A stretch of DNA of 64,000 nt from Blautia sp. An249. GTDB taxonomy: Bacteria; Bacillota; Clostridia; Lachnospirales; Lachnospiraceae. Position numbers and translations under genes: made by a program. Positions 7,515 to 15,104 of the stretch are shown here, piece after piece (the stretch's first letter is position 1; the number at the start of each line of letters is the position of its first letter). The stretch lies in NCBI RefSeq assembly GCF_002159835.1, contig NZ_NFJL01000009.1, forward strand, positions 62,001 through 126,000, in the 5' to 3' direction. The notes below the pieces were generated by a model, which saw only the letters and a program-made list of their open reading frames with translations, did no database searches and was not told the DNA's origin.

Positions 7515-8250
7515 AAAGATAAGCCGTATATTCCGGCAGGGATCCATGAGAAATACGGTACTTGATCAGGTGGATATCTCTATCTATGAAGGGGATTTCA
7601 CAGTGATCATGGGTTCTTCCGGGGCAGGGAAATCGACACTCCTCTATGCCCTCAGCGGTATGGATCCTGTTTCCGGGGGAAAGGTCTTTTACAAGGATAG
7701 AGAGATCACTTCCTTAAAAGAGAAGCAGATGGCTAATCTGCGGGCAAAGGAATTCGGTTTCGTGTTCCAGCAGACCAATCTGGTGAGCAATCTTACCTTG
7801 TTTGAAAATGTGGCTGTGGCTGGTTATGTGGGAAAAAAGGGAAGTACGGAGGAAATACGGGACAGGGCTGGGAGACTGTTAAGGCAAATGAAAATTGACA
7901 AAGCACAGAACCGATTCCCCTCTCAGGTATCAGGCGGGGAAGCACAGCGGGCGGCGATCGCACGGGCGATGGTTGGGAACCCGGGTCTTTTGTTTGCTGA
8001 TGAGCCTACTGGAGCGCTGAACCGGTCTAATACGACGGAAGTGCTGAATCTTCTGACAGATTTAAACTGTTCCGGTCAGAGTATCCTTATGGTCACCCAC
8101 GACATGAGAGCAGCGGCAAGGGGAAACCGCATCCTGTATCTGGAGGACGGGAAAGTTCTGGATGAACTGAGGCTTCCGCCATACAGTGAGATCAGAGAGC
8201 AGAACAGAGAGAGCAAGGTGAGCGGCTGGCTGTCCGGGCTGCGGTGGTAA
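7492..8250 (+). CDS. ABC transporter ATP-binding protein (MacB/LolD/BceA type)
   Basis: The 252-residue ATPase shows Walker A GSSGAGKST (41-49), Q-loop VFQQTNL (91-97), an ABC signature written VSGGE (146-150) in place of LSGGQ, Walker B LLFADEP (166-172) and the H-loop MVTHD. The subfamily pairs with FtsX-like permeases such as the one immediately downstream, and usually drives export or membrane extraction of peptides, lipids or antibiotics rather than uptake. It starts inside the end of the ligase gene (ATG 7492 after AAGGAAGAAAACC), so the two are likely co-translated. Confidence 0.95.
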   Translation: MNTILQGKKISRIFRQGSMRNTVLDQVDISIYEGDFTVIMGSSGAGKSTLLYALSGMDPVSGGKVFYKDREITSLKEKQMANLRAKEFGFVFQQTNLVSNLTLFENVAVAGYVGKKGSTEEIRDRAGRLLRQMKIDKAQNRFPSQVSGGEAQRAAIARAMVGNPGLLFADEPTGALNRSNTTEVLNLLTDLNCSGQSILMVTHDMRAAARGNRILYLEDGKVLDELRLPPYSEIREQNRESKVSGWLSGLRW

Positions 8251-8265
8251 AAGGAGGCAAAAGCG

Positions 8266-10644
8266 TTGGAAAAGAATATTCTCTTTCGCAGAGGAATAAA
8301 GAGGCAAAAAGGGAGCCTTATCGGGATCAGTCTGCTGGTATTTTTCACAGTGCTTTCCCTGTTTACAGTTCTTGCTGTTTCCCTGAATGGAAATGCTTAT
8401 ATCCGAAGCGAGATGGAGCGTGCAGGCTTCGGTCAGCTTACGGCATGGGTATCTGATGTGCCGGATGTGGGAGACTTGCTGCAGGAAATATCCTCTCAGG
8501 AGGGAATTGGGGAGGTGCAGAGCCAGAATATTATTTTCTCCGAATATGAAGGGAATGGCATCGAGTCGGACAGCGAAGGACAACTGATCCTATGGCAGCC
8601 GGGTGAGACAAGATACCGCTTTCTGACTGATGATATGGGCGGTTACAGGCAGGCGCCGGAGGAGATCCGGCAGGGAGAGGTGTATGTCTCACCGTCCATG
8701 GTCTCCATCATGGATCTGCAGGTTGGGGATACCATTACCTTCCCTGTTGCGAGAGGAGGAATGAATGTAGACCTGACAGTTGCCGGCTACTATGAAGATC
8801 CGTTCATGGGCAGTTCGATGATTGGGATGAAAGGATTCCTTATCTCCGGGGCGGACTATGGACAGATCATAGAAACCGTGGAGCAGGAAGGGGCAGACGC
8901 CCTTGCCCGAAGCGGTGCGATGCTTCATATTTTTGTTCAGGCAGATGGAGAAGCTGAGATCGACCAGATCAATCAGCTTTTGAACAGCCAGACATCGCTC
9001 CCGGAATATACAGAGGAAATACACAGTGCCTATACGATCGGGAGTTTCATGATGATTCTGCAAAATGCATTCTGCGCGATCCTTGCGGCATTTGCATTGA
9101 TCTTATTGCTGGTGGCAATGGTCGTTCTGGGGCACAGTATCTCAGGGATCGTGGAACAGGAACAAAAGAACATGGGAATCTTAAAGACATTGGGCGTGAC
9201 CGGGCGTACACTGGTTTTGGTTCAGGAAATGGAATATCTGGTGGCAATTATTCTGGGGAGTATCATGGGAACCTTTGCAGTGATCCCATTTACTCGCGTG
9301 ATATCTGCTATGACAGTTACAACTACCGGACTTCTCATCCCATCAGGGATCCCGGTGCTCCCGTGTCTGGGTGTGTTTTCGGTAATCCTGCTGTTGCTTG
9401 GAGGATATGCGGCGCTGCGGATGCAGAGGATCCTGCATATATCACCGATGGAAGCGATCTATGATGCATCGGTTTTTATGAGAAGCGAAAGCAGGAGAAA
9501 AGGAAAGGAAAAATCAGCATCTGTAAGCAGCGGCATACAGAAAAACGGGCTGGTATTCCATCTGGCGGTACGGCAGTTATTATCGGGAAGAAAAAGGTAT
9601 CTAAGCGCCTGCCTTGTGGCCTGCTTCCTTGTCTTTTTTGCCTCCCTCGCGGGGCGTATGAACAGCTGGCTGGGAACGGACGGGCAGGGAATGATGGATG
9701 CTTTCAATCCGGCGGATCTGGATCTGGGAGTTCAGGCAATGGGGGAACTCAGCGAGGAAGAGATGGAAGCGGTGGTGCGCTCTTACAGCATGATCACGGA
9801 CAGTTATGATCTGGCTATGCCCACGGTTTCTGTAAACGGAACGAACTATACGGCAAATGTGATCACAGAACCGGAACGCTTTCATATCAGCAGAGGAGAG
9901 GCTTGCATGGATCCGGACGAGGTGGTGCTGACAGAAGTCACTGCGGCAGATCTTGGCGTGGACGTAGGCAGTACCGTGATGATCCGGGGAGATACGGGAA
10001 GCAGAGAATACACTGTTTCCGGCATTTATCACTGTGCCAATGATATGGGCGCGAATCTGGGAATGAGCAGGAAAGGATATCTTTCCATCGGTCAGGATGA
10101 GCCAAGGATCTGGTGCCACCATTATTTTCTGGAAGATCCGTCCCGGAAGGAAGCAATTACAAGCGCTCTGGAGACAGCTTACGGCGGAGATGTCCATGTA
10201 CACCAGAATACATGGCCGGGATTATCCGGGATCATTATGGCAATGCATCTGTCATTGGCGTTCATGTATGGAATGATCGCAGTATTTATTGCCATTGTTA
10301 CCGTGATGGCAGGGAAAAAGATCCTCAATGCAGAGCAGAGAGATCTGGCGATCTACCGTTCCATGGGATGTTCCGCAGGAATGCTGCAGGTTTCATTTGC
10401 AATCCGGTTTGGAATCATCGCTTTTGCCGGAGCTGTGGCGGGAACCATTTGTGCCGCGGTTCTTACAGATCCTTTCGTATCAGCGGTGATGCGATTGGCA
10501 GGGATTAGTAATTTCGCATCCCATCCTGCGATCAGCAATCTTCTTGTGCCCGGCGCGGCAGTGACACTGCTCTTTTTTGCATCGGCATGGCTTCTGGCAG
10601 TGAAAATACGAAGAACCGATATGAATATGCTGACAGTGGAATGA
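8266..10644 (+). CDS. FtsX-type ABC transporter permease (two FtsX domains)
   Basis: TTG at 8266 behind AGGAGG starts a 792-residue membrane protein. One helix is near residues 18-40, followed by a large outside domain (about 45-255). Four-helix FtsX-like blocks come around 265-390, with the typical EQEQKNMGILKTLGVTGRTL cytoplasmic loop, and around 660-780, with NAEQRDLAIYRSMGCSAGM. A second outside domain lies between them. The duplicated FtsX layout is that of single-chain macrolide/lipoprotein/bacteriocin exporters in Firmicutes. It forms a transporter with the ATPase 15 bases upstream. Cargo is unknown; export of, or resistance to, an amphipathic product is the family-based guess. Confidence 0.92.
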   Translation: MEKNILFRRGIKRQKGSLIGISLLVFFTVLSLFTVLAVSLNGNAYIRSEMERAGFGQLTAWVSDVPDVGDLLQEISSQEGIGEVQSQNIIFSEYEGNGIESDSEGQLILWQPGETRYRFLTDDMGGYRQAPEEIRQGEVYVSPSMVSIMDLQVGDTITFPVARGGMNVDLTVAGYYEDPFMGSSMIGMKGFLISGADYGQIIETVEQEGADALARSGAMLHIFVQADGEAEIDQINQLLNSQTSLPEYTEEIHSAYTIGSFMMILQNAFCAILAAFALILLLVAMVVLGHSISGIVEQEQKNMGILKTLGVTGRTLVLVQEMEYLVAIILGSIMGTFAVIPFTRVISAMTVTTTGLLIPSGIPVLPCLGVFSVILLLLGGYAALRMQRILHISPMEAIYDASVFMRSESRRKGKEKSASVSSGIQKNGLVFHLAVRQLLSGRKRYLSACLVACFLVFFASLAGRMNSWLGTDGQGMMDAFNPADLDLGVQAMGELSEEEMEAVVRSYSMITDSYDLAMPTVSVNGTNYTANVITEPERFHISRGEACMDPDEVVLTEVTAADLGVDVGSTVMIRGDTGSREYTVSGIYHCANDMGANLGMSRKGYLSIGQDEPRIWCHHYFLEDPSRKEAITSALETAYGGDVHVHQNTWPGLSGIIMAMHLSLAFMYGMIAVFIAIVTVMAGKKILNAEQRDLAIYRSMGCSAGMLQVSFAIRFGIIAFAGAVAGTICAAVLTDPFVSAVMRLAGISNFASHPAISNLLVPGAAVTLLFFASAWLLAVKIRRTDMNMLTVE

Positions 10645-10676
10645 TACGAATCAGAACAAAGAAAGTGAGGAAAACC

Positions 10677-11282
10677 ATGAAAAGCAAATTTGTAAAAAGA
10701 ATGACGACAATAGGGGCAGCCACGATAATTTCCATAGGACTTCTTGCCGGCTGCGGACAGGAGAAAGCATCAGATCCGGGAAATACACCGGCAGATACAA
10801 ATGTCTCTTCCGATACGGATACAACCGGACAAAGCGGAGATGGAGAAACACAGGCAGTACAGGCCGGGGCAGACGTAAGTGAACTGGAGGTGCGTTTCGG
10901 AGACAACGGTGATGCGTTCATGATGCGGCTGGAGGATAACGATACGGCAAGGGCGCTCGCCGGATATGTAGGTACATCAGACTGGAGGCTTCCGATCTAT
11001 GAGCGTGATGACGATGCGGACTACAGCGTACTGCAGTATTATGACATTCCAAGCCGTTACGAGATTCCTTCCGAGTCGCAGACTGTGACAGAGGCAAAGG
11101 CAGGAGACGTCTACTATTCTGATCCAAACCGGATCGTACTATACTATCAGGATGCGGAGATCTCCGAAGAATATACAAAGATTGGAACTTTTGACGCAAC
11201 CGAAGAATTTGTAACAGCGGTGGCGGAGAACCCGGAACTGGAGGGCTGGGGAAATAAAATCATTTTAATCAGCCAGCCGTAA
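10677..11282 (+). CDS. cyclophilin-like fold lipoprotein (first of two)
   Basis: ATG 10677, preceded by GTGAGG, opens a lipoprotein signal (KRMTTIGAATIISIGLLAGC) with Cys at about residue 23. A Thr/Asp/Ser-rich tether of some 40 residues follows. The remaining 135 residues match the small cyclophilin-like beta-barrel (LEVRFGDNGDAFMMRLEDND, YYDIPSRYEI, AGDVYYSDPNRIVLYYQD, IGTFDATEEF). These domains are usually found alone, or fused to flavodoxins, and lack proven prolyl-isomerase activity. It is the sixth gene of the operon and would sit on the outer face beside the amide hydrolase and transporter, perhaps as a ligand-binding or folding helper. Confidence 0.8.
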   Translation: MKSKFVKRMTTIGAATIISIGLLAGCGQEKASDPGNTPADTNVSSDTDTTGQSGDGETQAVQAGADVSELEVRFGDNGDAFMMRLEDNDTARALAGYVGTSDWRLPIYERDDDADYSVLQYYDIPSRYEIPSESQTVTEAKAGDVYYSDPNRIVLYYQDAEISEEYTKIGTFDATEEFVTAVAENPELEGWGNKIILISQP

Positions 11283-11321
11283 TGTGTGACTCAAAATAAA
11301 AATCAGGAGGACTTTAAAGTT

Positions 11322-12203
11322 ATGAAAACAGAAACAAGAGAAATCAGACAGCAGTTTTTAAAAGGAGAACGGGCTCTATTTCAAGGAAGAAATCTGAAAA
11401 TCTACGATACGATTTTTGATGATGGCGAGTCGCCTTTGAAGGAGAGTCAGGATATTGAACTGTACGGCAGTATGTTTAAATGGAAATATCCTCTCTGGTA
11501 CAGCAGAAACATCCTTGCAGAAAACTGTACATGGTTTGAGATGGGGCGAGCCGGTGTGTGGTATACGAACAATATCACCGTAAAAAATGCGCTGATCGAG
11601 GCTCCGAAGAATTTCAGAAGATGTCAGGAAGTGACTTTAGAGCGTGTGGAGTTCCCCAATGCCTCTGAGACCTTATGGCACTGCAGCGGTGTAAAGATGG
11701 AACATGTGACTGCCAGAGGCGACTATTTCGCCATGAATTCCCGGGATATGGTGATAAGTGATTTCCAGCTTGTGGGTAATTATTCTTTTGACGGAGCAAA
11801 AAATGTGGAGATACATAATGCGAAAATGCTTTCCAAAGATGCGTTTTGGAACAGTGAGAATGTGACCGTATATGATTCTTTTATTTCCGGGGAATACCTT
11901 GGCTGGAATGCGAAAAATCTGACACTGATCAACTGTACGGTTGAGAGCCTGCAGGGAATGTGCTATATCGAGAACTTAACAATAAAGAACTGCCGTCTGC
12001 TGAATACGACACTTGCTTTCGAGTATTCCACGGTAGACGCAGAAATTAACGGGAAGATCGACAGCGTTATGAATCCGGCCGGCGGTGTGATCAGGGCTGA
12101 TGAGATCGGAGAATTGATTATGGAAAAAGAAAAGGTGGATCCGGAAAAAACAGAAATTGTATGCCAGCAGATTGGAAGCAGATCAGAACGCTTCTGTGCA
12201 TAG
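11322..12203 (+). CDS. DUF3737 protein with beta-helix-like repeats
   Basis: I place the start at ATG 11322, with AGGAGG 11 bases upstream, rather than at a GTG 36 bases earlier. The 293-residue protein keeps the DUF3737 core: GERALFQGRNLKIYDTIFDD, ESPLKESQDIELYGSMFKWK, RAGVWYTNNITVKN, EAPKNFRRC, FPNASETLWHC. Short strands recur every 18-22 residues (NITVKNALIE, VTLERVEF, NVEIHNAKM, NVTVYDSF, NLTLINCTV, NLTIKNCRL), consistent with a right-handed beta-helix. No signal peptide is present, so it is cytosolic. Biochemical function is unknown. It closes the operon and lies before a PatB/MalY lyase, a neighbourhood I recall for DUF3737 in other Firmicutes. Confidence 0.88.
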   Translation: MKTETREIRQQFLKGERALFQGRNLKIYDTIFDDGESPLKESQDIELYGSMFKWKYPLWYSRNILAENCTWFEMGRAGVWYTNNITVKNALIEAPKNFRRCQEVTLERVEFPNASETLWHCSGVKMEHVTARGDYFAMNSRDMVISDFQLVGNYSFDGAKNVEIHNAKMLSKDAFWNSENVTVYDSFISGEYLGWNAKNLTLINCTVESLQGMCYIENLTIKNCRLLNTTLAFEYSTVDAEINGKIDSVMNPAGGVIRADEIGELIMEKEKVDPEKTEIVCQQIGSRSERFCA

Positions 12204-12220
12204 AAAACAGACATTCCGAT

Positions 12221-12394
12221 AATTTGAGATTCGCCGGCACCTATATCTGGTGGGGCATTTTGTCCTTCGTGACAGCCCTTTTGAAAAGGAGAGCCAGAAA
12301 TCTGAAAATAGGAAAGACGAACCGGGTATTTGGAACAATATTTGTTGGATTCGGAATAATTGTTTTTATACGTTTAGCTGCTGATATACTGTAA
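12221..12394 (+). pseudogene. C-terminal remnant of a LysE/RhtB-type exporter
   Basis: The translated stretch NLRFAGTYIWWGILSFVTAL then basic KRRARNLKIGKTNRVFGTIF and GFGIIVFIRLAADIL looks like the last two membrane helices of a LysE-family exporter (WW-x-L then N-R-x-x-G). The upstream part of the gene is absent: the frame runs back into the end of the DUF3737 gene. No start codon with a ribosome site fits. I read it as a deletion remnant. A genuine small membrane protein is the alternative. Confidence 0.55.
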
Positions 12395-12417
12395 AACACA
12401 GGAAAGGGAATAGAAAT

Positions 12418-13596
12418 ATGAAATATGATTTTGATGAAATAACAGACAGAAGAAACACAGGAGCGATGAAATGGAATGTGGGCGAGGATGAGCTTCCGAT
12501 GTGGGTTGCCGACATGGATTTTCAGACCGCGCCGGAGATCATCGAGGGCCTGAATCAGCGTGTGTCCCACGGCATCTATGGGTATACAGAGCTGAATGAG
12601 CAGTGGTATGAAGCATACAGAGCATGGTGGCAGAAAAGACACGGCTTTGAGATCCAGAAAGAATGGCTGCTCTTTTGCACAGGTGTAGTTCCGGCAATTT
12701 CGAGTATCGTCAGGAAAATGACGACACCGGCAGAAAACGTTGTGGCGATGACACCGGTATACAATATATTCTTCAATTCCATTTTAAATAACGGCAGGAA
12801 TGTGCTGGAGAACCGGCTTGTATTAAAAGAGGGTAATTATGAGATTGACTTTGAGGATCTGGAAAAGAAGCTGGCTGATCCGCAGACGTCCATGCTGCTT
12901 CTGTGTAATCCCCATAACCCTGTGGGGAAAATATGGGACAGAGATACACTGGAAAGGATAGGAGAGATCTGTTGGAAACACCATGTGCTTGTCCTGTCGG
13001 ATGAGATCCATTGCGATCTTACTGCGCCTGGGACGGAATATATCCCGTTCGCTTCTGTCTCAGAGAAGTGTAGAAAGAACAGTATCACCTGTGTTGCGCC
13101 CACAAAAGCATTTAATCTGGCAGGGCTCCAGACGGCGGCGGTGATCGTACCGGATGAAAATATACGCTATAAGGTGAACCGGGGACTAAATACAGATGAA
13201 GTCGCTGAGCCAAATATCTTAGCCGCGATCGCGCCTGCGGCGGCATTTGAAAAGGGAGAACCGTGGCTGGATGAACTGCGGGAATATCTCTTTGAAAACA
13301 GGCGATATGCAGAAAACTTCATTACAGACCAGATAGAAGGAATTCGTCCGGTATCAGCGGATGCCACCTATCTGCTCTGGCTGGACTGCCGAGGTCTGTT
13401 AGGGAATTCCTCTGAGCTGTGCAGATTTCTCAGGGCATATACAGGACTTATTTTATCAGATGGCAGAGAATACAGAGATGGGGGCGGATTCTTAAGAATG
13501 AACCTTGCCTGCCCCAGAGCTCGTCTGGAAGACGGTTTGAAACGATTGGTGTCAGGAGTCAGAGAATATCAGAGATGGATCGTTGAGCGTTGTTAA
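12418..13596 (+). CDS. PatB/MalY-type PLP-dependent C-S lyase (cystathionine beta-lyase family)
   Basis: At 392 residues this matches the MalY/PatB branch of fold-type I aminotransferases. Visible are LPMWVADMDFQTAPEI near the N terminus, NPHNPVG (164-170), SDEIHCDL (194-201) carrying the PLP-binding Asp and Tyr/His neighbourhood, and the Schiff-base Lys230 in PTKAFNLAGLQ. A C-terminal FLRMNLACPRARLE holds the carboxylate-binding Arg. The enzyme splits cystathionine or related S-conjugates to homocysteine or thiols, pyruvate and ammonia. It starts after GGAAAGGGAA at ATG 12418 and may be co-transcribed with the operon upstream, or use a separate promoter in the remnant region. Confidence 0.93.
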   Translation: MKYDFDEITDRRNTGAMKWNVGEDELPMWVADMDFQTAPEIIEGLNQRVSHGIYGYTELNEQWYEAYRAWWQKRHGFEIQKEWLLFCTGVVPAISSIVRKMTTPAENVVAMTPVYNIFFNSILNNGRNVLENRLVLKEGNYEIDFEDLEKKLADPQTSMLLLCNPHNPVGKIWDRDTLERIGEICWKHHVLVLSDEIHCDLTAPGTEYIPFASVSEKCRKNSITCVAPTKAFNLAGLQTAAVIVPDENIRYKVNRGLNTDEVAEPNILAAIAPAAAFEKGEPWLDELREYLFENRRYAENFITDQIEGIRPVSADATYLLWLDCRGLLGNSSELCRFLRAYTGLILSDGREYRDGGGFLRMNLACPRARLEDGLKRLVSGVREYQRWIVERC

Positions 13597-13622
13597 AGAG
13601 AGTGTCCGTGGGTTCTGTTAGA

Positions 13623-13650
13623 TTTGGCTAATTATAAGCCGCCATATAAT
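13623..13650 (+). promoter_or_regulatory. putative promoter of the small helical protein / second cyclophilin-like unit
   Basis: TTTGGC (13623-13628) and a consensus TATAAT (13645-13650) are 16 bases apart, 48 bases before the TTG start at 13698. The -10 is strong, the -35 weak. Confidence 0.5.
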
Positions 13651-13697
13651 AAACACAGAATGAAAAGGTAATTTAAGGATGAAAGAGGGGATAAAAA

Positions 13698-13913
13698 TTG
13701 TTTACTGAATTTTCCGTTCAGGCAATTACTCAAAACCTGAAAGATGCCGGTTGCGACTCGGAAATGATAACAGAATTTTTTGATAAAAGCGGAAAGAAGG
13801 ATGAACAGCTTAAAATGCTCGCAGTACAAAGAACGCGGCTTCTGGACAGGGTCCATAAAGAGGAAAAACGGATTAACTGTCTGGATTATCTTGTTTATCA
13901 GATGACAAAATGA
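13698..13913 (+). CDS. small helical conserved protein of unknown function
   Basis: TTG at 13698 follows AGAGGGG at the right distance. The 71-residue product is hydrophilic and predicted all-helical (FSVQAITQNLKDAGCDSEMI, then LAVQRTRLLDRVHKEEKRIN), ending with CLDYLVYQMTK. The last 30 residues could form a coiled coil, and resemble the C-terminal helix of some MerR-like regulators, though there is no DNA-binding domain. It is 18 bases ahead of the second cyclophilin-like lipoprotein and shares its transcript. Function not recognised. Confidence 0.7.
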   Translation: MFTEFSVQAITQNLKDAGCDSEMITEFFDKSGKKDEQLKMLAVQRTRLLDRVHKEEKRINCLDYLVYQMTK

Positions 13914-13931
13914 AGGAGGAGTCAAAATCCA

Positions 13932-14474
13932 ATGAATATTGCTGTAAAACTAAAAAAAGCAGTTCTGCTTGCTGTCTTCATAGGAGGAATGGCAGTATAT
14001 ACCGCTTGCAGAACCGAAGATGAACAGAAGAGTACGGTTCAGAATAACGATACCCGCGATGTAGAGATTTCAGGCGAAGAAACAAAGGGTGGACAGAAGG
14101 AAGAGATTTCAGAAGAGGATGCGGAAATGAAAATGAATGTACAGGTCGGAACAGAAAATTTTACAGCCACGCTGGAAGATAACGAGGCTGTGGCCGCTTT
14201 TACTGAAATGATGAAGAAAGAACCGGTGGTCATACAGATGAGTGACTACTCCGGTTTTGAAAAGGTGGGCTCGCTTGGAACGATCCTTCCGGCGAGCAAC
14301 AGCCAGATCACAACACAGACAGGAGACATTGTTTTGTATAACAACAGCCAGATCGTTATCTTTTACGGAGCTAATTCGTGGAGCTATACAAGGCTTGGCA
14401 GGATTGATGATCTGACCGGCTGGGAAGAAGCGCTTGGAAGCGGTGATGTCACGGTTACGTTTTCAACTCATTAG
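13932..14474 (+). CDS. cyclophilin-like fold lipoprotein (second of two)
   Basis: A signal peptide (KAVLLAVFIGGMAVYTAC) ends in a lipobox with Cys near residue 26, followed by an acidic linker of about 45 residues and a cyclophilin-like barrel of about 110 residues (MNVQVGTENFTATLEDNEAV, VIQMSDYSGFEKVGSLGTIL, TGDIVLYNNSQIVIFYGANS, YTRLGRIDDLTG). It is the same fold as the lipoprotein at 10677-11282 but only loosely similar, so the two are paralogues of some age or separate acquisitions. A GGAGG site precedes ATG 13932. It is the last gene of the accessory block, ending 7 bases before the convergent GNAT gene. Confidence 0.82.
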   Translation: MNIAVKLKKAVLLAVFIGGMAVYTACRTEDEQKSTVQNNDTRDVEISGEETKGGQKEEISEEDAEMKMNVQVGTENFTATLEDNEAVAAFTEMMKKEPVVIQMSDYSGFEKVGSLGTILPASNSQITTQTGDIVLYNNSQIVIFYGANSWSYTRLGRIDDLTGWEEALGSGDVTVTFSTH

Positions 14475-14480
14475 CGGCAC

Positions 14481-14777
14481 TTAAAGGGATTCCTCTTCTG
14501 ACAGGAAAAGCTCCCGGTACAGGGGATGCTTTTTGGCCCAGGCGGCAGCATAGGAACAGCTGGTGAACGCTTTCCTGCCGGAGGAGGACAGTACCTGAAC
14601 GGTTTCTCCCATCAGCCGCCCGGCCACACCCTGCCCGCGCAGAGAATCGTCAACAAATGTGTGATTGATGTCTACGGTATCAGGGCCTTTCGCAGGAAAG
14701 GTAATTTCCGCCAGGAGTTTTCCCTGAGCATTATGGCAATAAATTCGGTTTTCTTCTTTTATAAACTGCAGTTCCAT
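14481..14777 (-). CDS. small GNAT-like N-acetyltransferase (YjdJ/NATD1 type)
   Basis: The 98-residue protein is the minimal GCN5-related fold: INHTFVDDSLRGQGVAGRLM contains the acetyl-CoA-binding R/Q-x-x-G-x-G/A loop, followed by a helix, FTSCSYAAAWAKKHPLYREL, where the C-S-Y-A...HPEY-like ending is typical of the NATD1/YjdJ group. Substrate is unknown. The ATG at 14777 is preceded by AAAGGAGA. The next gene upstream ends 12 bases before it on the same strand, so the two form a small operon. Confidence 0.9.
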   Translation of the reverse strand: MELQFIKEENRIYCHNAQGKLLAEITFPAKGPDTVDINHTFVDDSLRGQGVAGRLMGETVQVLSSSGRKAFTSCSYAAAWAKKHPLYRELFLSEEESL

Positions 14778-14788
14778 AATTTCTCCTT

Positions 14789-14959
14789 TTACTGAATCAG
14801 TGTATATTGCATCATTTCGTAGTGCAGCTTTGAACCTTCCCGGATTTCCATGGGGAGAAGGGCTCTTGCTACGATTTTCGTTTCTTCCGGAAGATCCAGA
14901 CGCTTCAGATGGGCATAGTCGCCGTCAATGGATTCTACCAGATAGTCACAGTTTAACAT
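14789..14959 (-). CDS. 56-aa protein resembling DUF3006
   Basis: AAAGGAGCCC upstream fixes the ATG at 14959, which gives MLNCDYLVESIDGDYAHLKR, then LDLPEETKIVARALLPMEI and EGSKLHYEMMQYTLI. The pattern of a short beta strand carrying I/V-x-G-D-Y-A, followed by A-LLP-x-x-I-x-E-G, is that of DUF3006-type small beta-barrel proteins. Function unknown. It is paired with the GNAT gene. Confidence 0.72.
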   Translation of the reverse strand: MLNCDYLVESIDGDYAHLKRLDLPEETKIVARALLPMEIREGSKLHYEMMQYTLIQ

Positions 14960-15028
14960 AAAGGGCTCCTTTCTTTTCCAGACTGGATTTTCAGGTGACA
15001 ATTTCATTATAACATAAGGGGAAAGAAG

Positions 15029-15058
15029 TTTGTACATGGGAATATAGTATGTTATGAT
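15029..15058 (+). promoter_or_regulatory. putative promoter of the debranching enzyme gene
   Basis: TTGTAC (15029-15034) and TATGAT (15053-15058) are 18 bases apart, about 47 bases before ATG 15105. Confidence 0.5.
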
Positions 15059-15104
15059 AAACATTATTTATCCCTTTTAAATATTGCACAGACAGGAGGC
15101 TGAA

